A stretch of DNA of 64,000 nucleotides from Motacilla alba alba (lineage: Eukaryota; Chordata; Aves; Passeriformes; Motacillidae): the NCBI RefSeq assembly GCF_015832195.1, contig NC_052016.1:83117047-83181046 (forward strand). The letters run 5' to 3'. A program made the position numbers and the translations under genes. Positions 1-12,041 of this stretch are shown piece by piece (the first letter of the stretch is position 1; each line of letters opens with the position of its first letter). Below the pieces are notes generated by a model that ran no database searches, had not been told where the DNA came from, and saw only the letters and a list, made by a program, of their open reading frames with translations.

Positions 1-2532
1 ACTGAAAATGAGGTAGTACTTATTTTCTTACCCAAGCCCAAAATGTCAGGGCTGCTTGTAGGAGGATTTTGTTTGCTTCTTGTAAATTAAACAAGAATTA
101 AGAAAAAAGAAGTTAATCACTGGATTAGTCTTTAAAATGGTCAATGTTCAGAGAATTTTGTCAAGCTGATACTCCTCTTTTGTTCAGGAGTATCAACTAA
201 GACATACCAGTCTTTTGTAATTCATAAAAAGGGAGAGAGTTCATTCCATATTATTTTCACATTGTTACCTGATTTTTAATTACTTTAATATTCCTAATTT
301 CATTTAATTACTTTATCTTTTATTCTAAAATCTTCATTTTTAGAGGAAGTATAATAAAATCATAGAACTTCAGGGTAGAGGACAAGAATAAGAAATTATG
401 GCAGAGGATTTTCATTTGATGTTTCAATATTATTTTTTTATTATCATGTGACATGTATGAAGTTATGTGCATTTATTTGAAGATTATTTGCTTTTTATCC
501 AATAGCCTTGTAAAGGCATGGGGGGGAAAATGAGGTTATGGATCAACCATTCTGCTTTAGTCCTCAAACTAATAACAACATTGTGTTATGATGTCTGTTG
601 AGTGACTTATCACAGATATTTCAAGAATTGGATTAAAAAATTAAATTACAGTTTATGAAAACTGCATTAATATAAGAGAAACATGTTAAAATTGAATTCT
701 TTGAAGTTAAGAAAGTTGATTAAGTGGCTCATTTACATGAGGTATTGGCAGGAATGAGGAAATTCTAAAAAGGGTAGGAAAATCATGTAACAAAAGCAAA
801 GATGCGAGGTAAACTTATCTGTATAAGAGAAGCTTGGTAGGAGATATTGTGGCATCAGAGGATGGATTCAAAACATGAAGAAAGCTCTTCGCAATAATTT
901 TGTCATGTGGGTTTAATTTTGTTGTGCTCGGGAAAATGGTTCTTATACACTTGTTTTAGCTGTTTGAAAAGAATTCTAAAAATGTTTGTAGATTAAGGCC
1001 TGGTGCCTAAAGGGCCCACTGCCACCTTAAAACATAAAGACCACTAATCTCCCTATGCCTCACCCAAAAAGCTTCTTACATGTGTAACAGATGTGTGCAA
1101 ACAGCAAGGAAAGAGAAGTCAAAAAGAGCATTTGGAAGTTTTGGTTCTGCTGGAGAATCTGAGGAGGGCTTTTCACAGGAGATCCCCTTGGTTTCAGGGA
1201 CCTGGGGGAGTGAGGGGGGTGGGGTTCTGTAATTTGGACAAAAAGAGAAGAAAGAGGTTCTAGACAAAAACAGCCAGCTCCAGAGGCCTGCACACACTGC
1301 AGCCAAACTACTCACCCCTACAACTTTGGAACAGTTCCACTTCTCTGAAACTGCTTTTTTTCTTCTTGTGACATAACCATACTACTGTCATTGATTGCTT
1401 ACCCCCTATATATGCAATCACTTCTTCTACTGCTCTATTTCTCTCATTTTTCAGGGAATTTTTATGAAATTTGTGGCACCATAAATAGTTGTATCACTCA
1501 AAAACATTTTACCCATGTGCATTATAGTAACCTGTTTTATATTACAGCTCATTGCACTCTAAAAGCATAAAAGCTTTCAAGGCTGTTGATTCTGTTAAAG
1601 CTGCATTTGCCTATTGCATTGGACACTGTACACTTACAGGATAAAACAGCAGAAAATCATTTACACTAAAGTAGTCTTTAACTTTATGTGATACTTCTAT
1701 GAAGTGTTTTCTTAGTTGTCTAGGGGGGGTTTCTATGTGTCATTCTTTGTTTAGATTTCCTCACACTTTTAAATGATAGTCCTGTTTTTAATTCTATAGG
1801 CCAGTCAATGTCTTTTCCAATGGATAAAAATTGCTTACTGGAAAATGTTGTGATTGTGTGTGTGTTTTCTGTTTTATCATACGAGACTGATGGTCTTAAA
1901 CACAAATTTGAATTCCTAAGTTTAATCACCTAGATTTCACAAAGAGTAAGCAGTCTGTTCCCTGCTACTTAGTAGGATTTATTAAATGCCTGGTCAGTTT
2001 GAAATTAGTAAAAGACTCAACTTTGTTTCAAGTTCGTAGTTATTTTGTTGGGTTTTTTTTAAACCTTAGTCTACATACCTATCTCAATTTTCACATAAAT
2101 TAGGAGTTGCAATTTTATGGATAGCTTGTAATTTATCATCTGTTCCTCTTAACACCCACCTTGTCCTCATCATTTACAGATGATAATCAAAAAAGCACAC
2201 AACTTGGCATCAAGTGTAAAGAAAATCAAATTTAAATTAAATAACACTAGAGGGGAATTGTTATCATGCCAGAATGAAAAAACTGGGCCTGTAAAATGAG
2301 ATGAGCTAAATATATACAGTAGCACCCTCCAGACAAAGTGCAAAATTTGCAAATCCTTTTTCTCCTCTTTGAAATGTAAGTGTATTTCACTTTAACAAAG
2401 AGATGTGCCTTTTTATCTTCTTTATTAGGTGCCATATGCATTGTCTAATGTAAATGAAAAATTGTACTATGTGGGCTTAAAATTCCTTTTTCTTTCATGC
2501 ACATGAAATCTTTGCTTCTGAAATCTAATGCA

Positions 2533-2597
2533 AATAAATCATCATGTCAATGAAAACCAGTAATCTGTACCAAAAAAAAAAAAAAAAAAAAAAAAAA
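2533..2597 (+). repeat. A(26) tract with upstream AATAAA signal
   Basis: AATAAA lies at 2533-2538 and an uninterrupted A run at 2572-2597, so the spacing is 33 bases. This is the arrangement left by the 3' end of a reverse-transcribed polyadenylated RNA. No parent transcript was recognised upstream, so a plain expanded homopolymer is equally possible. Confidence 0.6.
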
Positions 2598-3534
2598 GAA
2601 AAGAAGTGGTGGGGGTGGTGTAGGTGGTTCGAATGCGCATCTTCGTGAGTTTAAGAAATAACAGCACTGCTTCTTTCAGTACTCAGGATCTATTCCCATT
2701 TGCCTCATGAGGGACTTCTGCTTCAATTATTTAACTGCAGAGCTCTTTTTTAACAGCTTAGGTGAATTTCCAAATGGACCTGGCAGTCTGGCCCTTGAAG
2801 CCAGGTGATATCTTCCTCTCAAATCCACATGGGTCAGGATTTCATTCTTAGAACCTCTTTGCTGCTTCTGGTGTTTTACATCTTCTGTGAGTGTGAGGGC
2901 TTCCTGCTACACCTGTAGCATGCAAATGTCACCAGCAGGGTTGCAGTTCTCTTTCAAAACCTGCATCCCCTTCCATTACAGCTGTTTCTGTTCTGCACAG
3001 GATGCTTATGAAGATGCAATTTTTGGTATGTGTGTATAGCATAACTGTTATGTTTAATGGCTTGCAAGATATTGTCACTTGGGATTCTAATACTTCTAGT
3101 CCTCAGAAGTTCTGGGTGGATCAACTGTTACGCATTTTTCTAATTCTCTTCTTAGCATTTCTCAATTATTTTCTGCATTTGCTTCCAGGTTTCTCATCTC
3201 TGAATCAAGAAATATTACTGGATGTTGAAGGTGTGATTTCAATCACATCTTTTTTATTTTCCCGACCCAATGCAGACTGTTGAATCACCACTCTTGCCAT
3301 TAACTTCTATGTATGTTCAACCTCAAGCTTTCAGCAACAGGTCATGTTAATCCTAGAGAAAATGTTCCCTCAGTACAGTAGTCCATTGACACCAGAGCAA
3401 ACTTCTAAAAATTCCACAGTGAGATCTCAGTCAGGGCAGATTGTTCTGAGCAGAATCTGTCTGGCTGAACAATCTGTTCACTGTCTGGGATCTCCCTAAG
3501 CACAAATAAAATATTGACTTGTATTAAGAACTAG

Positions 3535-3593
3535 CCTTTTTTCTTCTTCCTTCTTCTTCTTTCTTCCTTTTTTTTTTTTTTTTTTTTCTTTTT
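3535..3593 (-). repeat. Polypyrimidine (polypurine on - strand) tract
   Basis: 59 consecutive C/T bases, including 20 T in a row at 3568-3587 and an irregular TTC-rich half. The long purine/pyrimidine strand asymmetry explains the lysine/glutamate-rich spurious frame on the - strand. Confidence 0.9.
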
Positions 3594-5674
3594 GCTTCAA
3601 GTCCAGGCTTATTGCTGATCTTATTTGAGCATGGCCATAAAATTCATGCCATAAACCAGACACTGGCTGCTGCGTACAAAGTGAGCCAGCTGTGCATTTG
3701 GGACACTTCACTGTCTGGCAGCGTTTGCCTTAGGTTTTCTGTCATGGGTTTGCAGCTTTTTTAAATCTGCTGTTGGGATGGGTTAGCCTGCTTATACAGC
3801 TACTGTATTTGCTTCAGAGGGAAACCTCTCCCTGAATAGCTTCCAGGCACTGGAAACTGCATGTCAGCTTGCAGGGAGAGCTCTTGCTCTCATAAGGGAC
3901 CCCCAGAGGTATATAAGCCCTGTGAAGAGACCAGTACAACTATTTCAGAACCTGATCTTCAGACCACAAGCAAAAAGGCATTGCAGGAAGGAGAGCTTAT
4001 AAGACACTGGAAATTAGGCCCTTCCTTAATGTTACCTGAAAAAGAGCAGATTTACACCATCTTGTCTTCAGTGAGTAGTTCAGTTTTGTATCTGCAGAAT
4101 AAGGATAATGGAGATAAGAATGTGAATTTTAAAATAGAGTTTATGAGGCATAAGTTGTTGTGCTCAATTTCACATAAATGCTCAGAATTAAAATAAAAGC
4201 ATGTTGCAAAAACTTTTATCTTCCACATATGATAATCAGAAGATTATTGTAGTGAGGTGTCTTTTGTTCATCTTTTTTAAAATAATTGGTTAACTGAAAG
4301 ATTATAGCAGAAGAATTATTACATATTTAGAAAAGTTTGTTTGACATGAAATCTTTATTGTGAGCATAAATCTTCTCTAGAAAACAAAATTCAAACATCA
4401 TACATCATGGCAGTTTCACAGGTTTTCCTATTGTAATTACCTTTTTCTGCTTTTCATGGAGTTAGTATATACAGGAAATAGACTCCGGCACCTATCAGTG
4501 AAAGAAGAAATGCATTTGAAGGGCACAATAATGAGGATTCCTAAGAAACTTTGGCACAAGTGGCCTTTCCACAAGTTTGCTGTTTCTTGCTGAATAGCAG
4601 CCACCAGCTGCCACACATGGCTGACTTCATGAAGAGTTCTAGGAGGGTTTGATTCATTGTTGTGACTTTATTAATACAAAATCATGAACCTGAATTAACA
4701 AACCAATTTAGATAAGACCATCTGTTGTCTAATAAGATGTGACTGTAATTTGAATAGTGGTTTTATAATAAGTGTATTACGGGATGAAGGACAAGCAGAT
4801 ATTAGCTCTGTCTCATTAGCTTACAGAAAAAAAAAAAAAAAGAGTAGTTATTTTGCCACTGTGGAACAGGGAATACTTTTCTTTAAGTCTTAGTGCAGTT
4901 CAGTGTACAAGTATACCACCCTGTCTGTATCTTCTCTACCGTACAATAACGTCAAAACTAAAAAGAAAACGGGATTCAATGCACCTTCTGGAATACTCTT
5001 GTGGTACCTCTTTAGTGGCAATAAATCCATTTTGTTCTTGCTTGGTTCTTCATGGTGTTACTGGATACCCTGACTGCTGTGAAGATGAAAATGCTGCTAG
5101 ATTGCCTTCTAGTTTATCAACATTATGTCAATGTCATCTGGTTTTGCTTTATTTAGTTGCCCTGTCTGGTCTATTACAAGAATGGAATGTCAGCTAAGTA
5201 CTGAGCAAACGTGTCCTTTTCTGGATGTCTGGCAATGAGAAAAGGGACAAAGCACATTGTAAAGCTGACTTGTCAACTCAAACTCTCCCTAAACCTTTCT
5301 TATATTTTTATATGGATGCTAGATAATGCTGTAGAGTAGATTAAGCTTTACTACTCACCATTATGCTTTTATTGAACCTCTAAAACTGAATATTATAGAA
5401 CCATTGTCCAGTTAAGTAACAAGGATAAACCTTTTCTTTGGTCATAAAAACCCAAGCATTAATCCATATGAATGAAGATTAAGACAGAAATAAGTGCAGA
5501 TTTGTCTGTCACTGATTTTCTAAAAAAAGAAGAGTGTTGTGTATTTTGTATAGTTTCTGGTTGAGCTGTTGCTTCCTCTCATATCTGAGTGATCTTGAAT
5601 CCAGGAAAGCAAAACACATAATTAATAAGGAATATAGTACTACTAATTAGAAGGTTTTATTAAAACACCAGACT

Positions 5675-6580
5675 GAGTGGGGCAGTGGTGCACTGGAGGG
5701 AAAGAATGCCATTCAGATGGACCTTGACAGGCTTGAGAAGTGGGCCTGTGTGAACTTCATGAAGTTCAATACACCAGCTTAAAGGTCCTGCGCCTGGCTT
5801 GAGGCAATCTCAAGCACAAATACAGGCTAGGCAGAGAATGGATCAAGAATAGCCCAGCTGAGAAGAACATACAGCCCAGAAAGCTGAACACATTCTGGGC
5901 TGCATCACAAAAATTGAATGAAAAGCCTTTTCCTAATATCCAACCTAAACCTCCCTTAACAGAGTTTAATGCCATTTCCTGAGGTCCTGTCACTTCTCAC
6001 CAGAAGTCAGAGATCATCAGATTAAGGGAGATAATTTCCCCCCTCTACTCTGCTCCTGTGAGAATCCACCTGGAGTACTGTGTCCAGCTTTGGGGACAGG
6101 AAGGATGTGAACCTGCTCAAGCAAGTCCAGAGGAGGGCCAGGTAGATGATCACAGGGCTGGAGCGCCTCCCATACAAGAGCAGGCTGAGAGAGTTAAGGT
6201 TGCTCACTCTAGAGGAGAGAAGGCTCCAAGAGAACTTAGGGCAGCCCAGCCTTCCAGTACCAAAAAGGGACTCACAGAAAAGCTGTGAGTCTCTTCCAAG
6301 GTCCTTTTTCCAAGGGCCTGTTATAGCACAAGGGAATTGGCTTTAAACTGAAAAAGGGTATGTTTATATTACACCTAAGGAAGAAGTGTGGGAGTGGTGA
6401 GTCACTGGAACAGAGAGCTTGCCAGAGAACTTCTGGGTGCAGCATCACTGAAGTGTTCAAGGCAAGCCTGGATGGGGATTTAAACAATCTGGTGTAGTGG
6501 AAGGTGTCCTGCTCATGGCAGGGAGTTTGGAAATAGATGATCCCATCGAAAGGTCCCATCCAAACCAAGACATTGGAAAA
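5675..6580 (+). mobile_element. CR1 LINE 3' fragment, interrupted by an inverted CR1 piece
   Basis: This is a 5'-truncated, non-coding CR1 (chicken repeat 1) non-LTR retrotransposon remnant in the same direction as GPC6. From left to right the order follows the CR1 body: the segment around GACCTTGACAGGCTTGAGAAG, the ACTCTGCTCCTGTGAGA..CACCTGGAGTACTG block near 6043-6085, the AGAGGAGGGCCA..GATGATCACAGGGCTGGAG block near 6130-6163, and the 3' part (TGGAAGGTGTCC..CATGGCAGG) near 6498-6523. Roughly 50 bases expected before the ACAGCCCAGAAAGC block near 5871 are missing. About 5914-6006 is CR1 sequence in the opposite orientation. All reading frames are broken. Boundaries are approximate. Confidence 0.9.
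5914..6006 (-). mobile_element. Inverted CR1 segment nested in the larger CR1
   Basis: The block with CCTAATATCCAACCTAAACC and, shortly after, GTCCTGTCACT is the reverse-strand CR1 3' region seen also at 9270-9345 and 59704-59767. Here it sits between two forward-strand CR1 pieces. It may be a nested insertion or an inversion made during reverse transcription. Ends are approximate. Confidence 0.75.
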
Positions 6581-9088
6581 AACTCAAAGAGTTCCTTGAT
6601 ATGGATATTATGATGTGAAAAATTGCATCAACAGGTTTTGCACTTCCATGTTTCACAACACGTAGATATGGGAACATAAAAGAGCAATTAAATATGAGGC
6701 ACTGTCTCTGCTCTGTTGCTACTGCCTTCAGAGTCTGAATGCTGAGCTTCAGGGACAATGCTGAGTCTGAAAACTAAGGCACCTTTTTGGTAGTCAGCTG
6801 GCTATGCCATTGCTCAGCCAAAGACAGAAAACAATCCAGTATCTAAGAGAGAACAGCTCTGGCACCAGGCTAAATGTGAGCTGTAACGTGCAGGATAAGA
6901 CCTTCCTTGGATATTGGAACAAGGCAGCAAGGGCACACTGAGCTTCAAAAGCCAGAGTGCTTTTAATCCTCTAGGAAAGCAAAGAATCTGAATCTGATTC
7001 TTTTTATGAAAAGATACGGTTATTGTATTGACTTTTTCAGAGAGGGCGGACAATGAGTTTTCTGTACGATTTAATGAAGTATCACCAGAGAAGATATTAC
7101 ATAATATGAAATCTTTAGACAAGATTGAAAGACCACATTTTGTATTTCCAGAATGGTAAGGATTCATTGCAGCTTCACATTTCCTAACAAACCCTGAAGT
7201 GAAAACGATGTCTCTCCATAAATCCTACTGTATTATTTGGACAGGGAGCTGCTTTATGCTCGCATTCATCTGGTTTTAAAGCTATAAAATAGTATCCACA
7301 AAATTTTCTGAAGCATTTCATTTTTTAGTAAATCTGTAGAGTTGTAAGGATTGGGAAGCCTTTTGTATTTGCAAGAGCAGAAAGTCTCAGGCAGCAAGTA
7401 CAATCTAAGCAAAAGGAAAATGTATTGCAGGTGCTGATCATTGACTGGGAAAAGATCAGAAGGTTCTTTGCACATGAAAAAAATACACATCACCAGCAGG
7501 GCCACAAGTTTGAAAGTAATATTGCAGCACGTTAGTCATGTTCAGTTTATTTTCTATGTGTCTCAGTTTATTTTCTATGTGTCTGTATGTTTTTTCTTAA
7601 TAGTACTTTTTTGGATTTATGACTGCAATCAAAATGCAGCATTCACTTCCAAGGAATATGCAAGGCTTCAAGTAAAAGGAAATTGTTTTTCAGCAAAGGC
7701 TCAGATAAGTTAAACATATAAGAGTTTCATTTAATGGTTTTATGTGGAAGATACTCTTGGGCAAGGCTTGTTACATCCATTACACCTTTTTTAAACGGAA
7801 TATCATGTCTTGTATATGTGAATTCTGTTGAATACCATGAGTCCCAGGAAGCAGCCACTGAAGCCTTTGGAAAGGGGAAGGTAGAAAACCCTTCTATTTT
7901 AAAGGGAAGGTTATAGTCGAGGTTAATTCAGAGTGTCATGAAAGTGTGTCTGTGACAAGATTTAGTGACAATGTAAGGCCAAATTAATGCAAGATCAGTG
8001 GCCTGACTATTGATTCTTATCATGGGATCCTGCTGAAATGAAGTCATTATTTAATTACACTTTTACTTACACTATAAATGGTTTCCAGAATAGACTGCAC
8101 TTGATTTTGATGTCTGCAGCTCCATCTTCACTTTTCTTTTGTGACCATAAATAATTAGAGAATTAATATAAGCACTCCACAAAAATGTTCATTTATTGTA
8201 CTTCACATGCTGTCATTCTCCCAATGTTTTGATCCTTCCATTCAGAACAGTTTCTGATGCCAAATAATTCTGGGTACAGAAGCCTCTGAAGACTGTGAAA
8301 CCAAAATTTCTCCAGATTTTATTTTAAAAAATCAGTGCTTGAATGGTTTTCCTTTTCTTCTTGAGTGTTTTAAAATATTTTCTTTCACTATCTCTTGAAG
8401 TACACTAAACTTACTGTTTGTACTAAAAGAAGTAACTTAACTGGGACCTAGAAAAACCTAATAAATGCTTTATTGGGACTTAAGATGCAACAGCAAGGCT
8501 TTGCTATAGAAATCTATATGGGAAAGCTCAAGCACCTACAAAATATCAGCAACATTCACTGAACAGCCAAAATTGCATTGTTTCCCTATTTTATATTATC
8601 AATTATCAATATCAAATATTTATATTTGATTCTCTTGATTCTGAATCAGATCTGTTTGGAAAATGTGTGGTAATAAAACTTGTAATTAATTCAGGTTTAA
8701 TTTGTCTTATGGACCAAGCCCCACATTTTTATCAAATTACACATATTTGAAAACCCAGCAATTGAGAAAAATAATTGCAATGGTTCTGTGTTAATAGTTG
8801 GATTCTTAGACATTTTTTCCACCCTTATGATGCCATGAAAATGTGACTGATTGTCATTGTAATGCTACTGTTTGAAAAGTAACATGTAAAACTGGAAAGA
8901 ATTCACATTTTAAATGCAGGATTATGTTTGTCATTTTTAGAATATGGAAGTATCCACTTCTGTGCTTGTATAATGCAGTGAAAACACAATTTTGCTCAGA
9001 ACAAGAATCTTAAATAAATAGTAATTTTGAGGAAAAAAATCTCAGCTCAGTGGAATTAAGTTTCATTAAAAAGTTGGTAAGAGATTTA
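6581..9088 (+). other. GPC6 upstream intron, part 2: no gene recognised
   Basis: Unique-looking intronic DNA. It contains a perfect 21-base tandem duplication (7543-7584) and a 9-base-arm AT hairpin (8611-8630). The 117-codon open frame on the - strand at 6814-7167 resembles no known protein. Confidence 0.8.
7543..7584. repeat. Perfect tandem duplication, 2 x 21 bases
   Basis: The unit, starting CAGTTTATTTTC and ending TGTGTCT, occurs at 7543-7563 and again without change at 7564-7584. Absence of differences suggests a recent slippage or duplication. Confidence 0.95.
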
Positions 9089-9650
9089 GAATCATAGAAT
9101 ATTGAGTTGAAAGTGACCCACAAGGACACAGCTTGTGGTCTCACATAGGACCACCCCAGGAGTCACAAGATGTGCCTGAGTGCATTGTTCAAGCACTTCT
9201 TGAATTCTGTCAGGTGCTGTGACCACTGCCCTGGGGAGCCTGTTCCAGTGCCCAACCACCCTCTGGGGGAAGAACCTGTTTCTAATATCCAACCTAAACC
9301 TCCCCTGACACAACTTCTGGCAATTCCCTCAGTTCTGTCACTGGTCACCACAGAGAAGAGATCAGTGTCTGCCCCTTCTCTTCCCCTCATGAGGAAGCTG
9401 TAACTGCAATGGGGTCTCCCCTCACTCTCTGCTTCTCTTGGCTGAACAGACCAAGTGACCTCAGCAGCTCCTCATATGGCTTCCCCTCTAGATCCTTGAC
9501 CTTTGTGACACCTCCTGTGTACACCCTCTAATAGCTCTATATATTTCTTTTATTGTGGTGCCCAAAACTGCACACCAGATTTGAGGAGAAGCTGCACCAA
9601 CTAAGGCTATAGCAGAACAATCCCTTCTCTTGACCAGCTGGTAATTCCAA
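9089..9650 (-). mobile_element. CR1 LINE 3' fragment, reverse orientation
   Basis: Begins with the reverse-complemented CR1 3' end (GAATCATAGAATATTGAGTT). It runs through CCTGGGGAGCCTGTTCCAG, CTAATATCCAACCTAAACCT, the AGAAGAGATCAGTGTCTGCC block, the GCTGAACAGACCAAGTGACC block and a region that includes CCCAAAACTGCACACC. It ends near GACCAGCTGG. This is 5'-truncated CR1 of about 560 bases. Frames on both strands within it are shadows of CR1 and not genes. Confidence 0.93.
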
Positions 9651-11854
9651 TTAATCAGATAAAGTGAGCAAAATTAACCTTTTTAGTTTTGATCAAAGCA
9701 ATGAGTAAAATCAATCTTCAGAATTTAATCTGCTTTTGATTGTATCCCACCATATTTACAAAAGCTTCATCTCCACTACTACCTTTTTGTTTTGTACACT
9801 GCATTTTTTTCTTTTAAATAAAAGAATATAAACCTAGATCTTTTATAGAGCATGAAAGATAAACATGTAACGAAATAGAACCAGCCTCTGCAAGACTGTA
9901 CTGTACTCTAAGTCAGATGTCTAACTCTTATTTAACTCATATTGTGGACTTTTCTGTTTGGAACATTATCCTCATTTTAAAACTTCTCTTATGAGAGAGA
10001 AAGAGAAAAATCAACTTCTTAGATGAGTAATTAATGAAAGAGCTTCCTTTAATAACCATCTTGAGTTGTCACTTGGTATGTAGGCATTCAAAAAATAAAC
10101 AAATAAAATGCAGTGCATAAGGGGTTTGCTTGCTCATTCAGTAGTGTGTGATTAGCCATTAAATGATAATGCAGCAAGATCATTATGTTAAAACCCATAA
10201 TACTGAAGAAATTTCTTTTCTTTCTTGTGCACCTATGTTCATAAATAATACTGTTAAAATTCTCACATTTTTCAACTACTACAGAGGGAATATATAGATT
10301 TTAATTGGAGTAATAATATGTAAAGAATTTTGTTAGAACTTTTTTTTCTGAATGAAGAAATACAGCTATAGTGAATTTTTTTCTGGTTCAGCTTGTCTTT
10401 CAGTGGCCTTGACAACAGTAGGGTGAGAGAGAGGAGTGGGAAGAGAGGCTGATTCTTGTGCTTCAGGATTTCAATCTTGGCTAAGTGTATTTTCTTTTGT
10501 CTTTATTTTTTTTTCATTTCTTTAACTTCTTCTCATCGTAATAGGTGCCCAGCAGTCTTTTTGTTCCATCTCTAGCAGCAGCAATGTCACTGATCTCACC
10601 ATTTTGTAACCATGTCCACACAGCCAGTCAGGAGTCTTATAGGTAGAACAAGATATAGGAATGGGAATGACATATATGGGTTGTAAAGGGCTGATTGTAT
10701 TAAGAATCCACTTCCTGGAGTCATCTTGTTCAAGGGAGCATTTCTGCAACATTATTTGTACATTTTTGTTCCAATGTTATTTGCCAAAGCCGTCTTTTTA
10801 AAGCAGTGCTGATTTCACAATGGTATTCCTGTTGTCTTCTTCACTGAAGGTGAATAATATTGCTGCACTGAATAATATTGCATCTCTCCTATCTTGTGAA
10901 ATACCTTTTTGTTTTGGACACGACAGACTTTCCTTCCTTTTAAAAGGTTTGGAAAGAGGTTGTGGTAGGGTAGCTGACAGTTCATCCATACCGGAGATGA
11001 TAAGGATGAGACATCATTCTGCAGGCATTATAAATGGATATCTGGCACTGAGAGTACCTTTATGGTTTGAGAGTGTTTATCCCTGTGGTTCTGGAAACCA
11101 GACCACTAGGTGGATTACATTGCTGTACATAAATTGTATTCCAGCATGTTTAATAAATCAGGTGGCTTAATCAAATAAAGACAAATGGCAATGGAATAGC
11201 TTAAATACAAATTTACTGCCAGGTAGCCATTAAAAAGGATTAGATATATTTTCCCTTTACTGGGTTTTCTGACTTAGCCAGCAATAAATTCCGTCATTTC
11301 TCACTTAGAGACATGGGTCAAATTGTTATTCAGTCCAATCTGTGTGGTCTTTTGAGGTTCAAGATGAATGGGTTTTTTCATCCAGCAAGGACTGACATCT
11401 TGTTTTGCAAGCTGTAGAGATTCTTTCACTTTCTTAAAGGAGAACTTGGTGTGCTGAGGGAGAAATACAAAAATCCTTTCCTTGGTCTAGTTGCAGGTGT
11501 GTTAAGGACCAGTGCAGTCAACAGTACAATCAAGACTGCCCTGTTTGGTTTTTTTTAGAAAGACTATGACAGTCAGCTGGGAAGAATGACACCAGCAGGG
11601 ACACGGGCAGTCCCAGGTACAAACCTTCCCCTTCTGCACTGTGAGTCAGGCTGAGATTTCAGGAGTTCTCCACACAGAACATAGCTGCAGCAGCTGCATC
11701 AGGCCCTCAGTTGAGGGCTGGTATTGTGGCCACTGACTGCATCACCAGAGGAGCTGTGGAAGCATGAGAGATCCAGAGACCACCTAAAAAAGGATGAAAG
11801 CACACAGGGTGGTTTTACGCACAGATATCACATCCTCACACGCAGTCACGATGT
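9651..11854 (+). other. GPC6 upstream intron, part 3: no gene recognised
   Basis: AT-rich intron up to about 11480, then a somewhat more GC-rich stretch leading into the U2 pseudogene. The 116-codon open frame at 10820-11170 (+) has no recognisable domain. Confidence 0.8.
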
Positions 11855-12041
11855 GACCACAATACCTGGAAGCACTGCACTTTTGGGTTGATGCATGGAG
11901 TGGATGGAGGAAATGATTACTCCTTCCCATGTCTTCCAAATCCATTTAATACAAAATCTTTAATCTGGGGTTGTATCAGATAAAAAAGTGATAAGAAAAA
12001 GTGATGCACTTGATCTTAGCCAACAGCTGGGAAGTGTGCAT
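11855..12041 (-). pseudogene. Full-length U2 small nuclear RNA pseudogene
   Basis: U2 snRNA is the spliceosomal RNA that pairs with the intron branch point. Read on the - strand, about 187 bases align end to end with the roughly 188-base U2 RNA. Long identical blocks are TTGGCTAAGATCAAGTG (near 12007-12023), TTCTTATCA (near 11989-11997), TATCTGATAC (near 11974-11983) and TATTAAATGGATTT, which includes part of the Sm-site region (near 11938-11951). The loop sequence TCCACTCCA and the 3' GCAGTGCTTCCAGG block follow in the right order. The branch-point-recognition segment, normally GUAGUA followed by UCUG, is changed. The 5' stem and the central stem-loop are also heavily substituted, so this cannot be a working U2. 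I estimate by eye about three quarters identity. No poly(A) tail or clear target duplication is visible. Confidence 0.9.

Larger units (their letters stand above)
1..5674 (+). other. GPC6 upstream intron, part 1: no gene recognised
   Basis: AT-rich intronic sequence. It holds a 26-base A tract at 2572-2597 with an AATAAA 33 bases upstream, a 59-base pure pyrimidine tract at 3535-3593 and a 15-base A run at 4827-4841. Open frames of 93-114 codons near 3002, 3861 and 4853 match no protein I know and lack supporting signals. I treat them as chance. Confidence 0.8.

Noticed and set aside
2620..2650. GGTTCGAAT, similar to a tRNA B box
   Set aside because: No matching A box, acceptor stem or cloverleaf could be built around it.
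3861..4196. 111-codon open frame followed closely by an AATAAA
   Set aside because: Residue pattern matches no known protein, there is no poly(A) tract after the signal, and the intron is AT-rich, so such signals are common.
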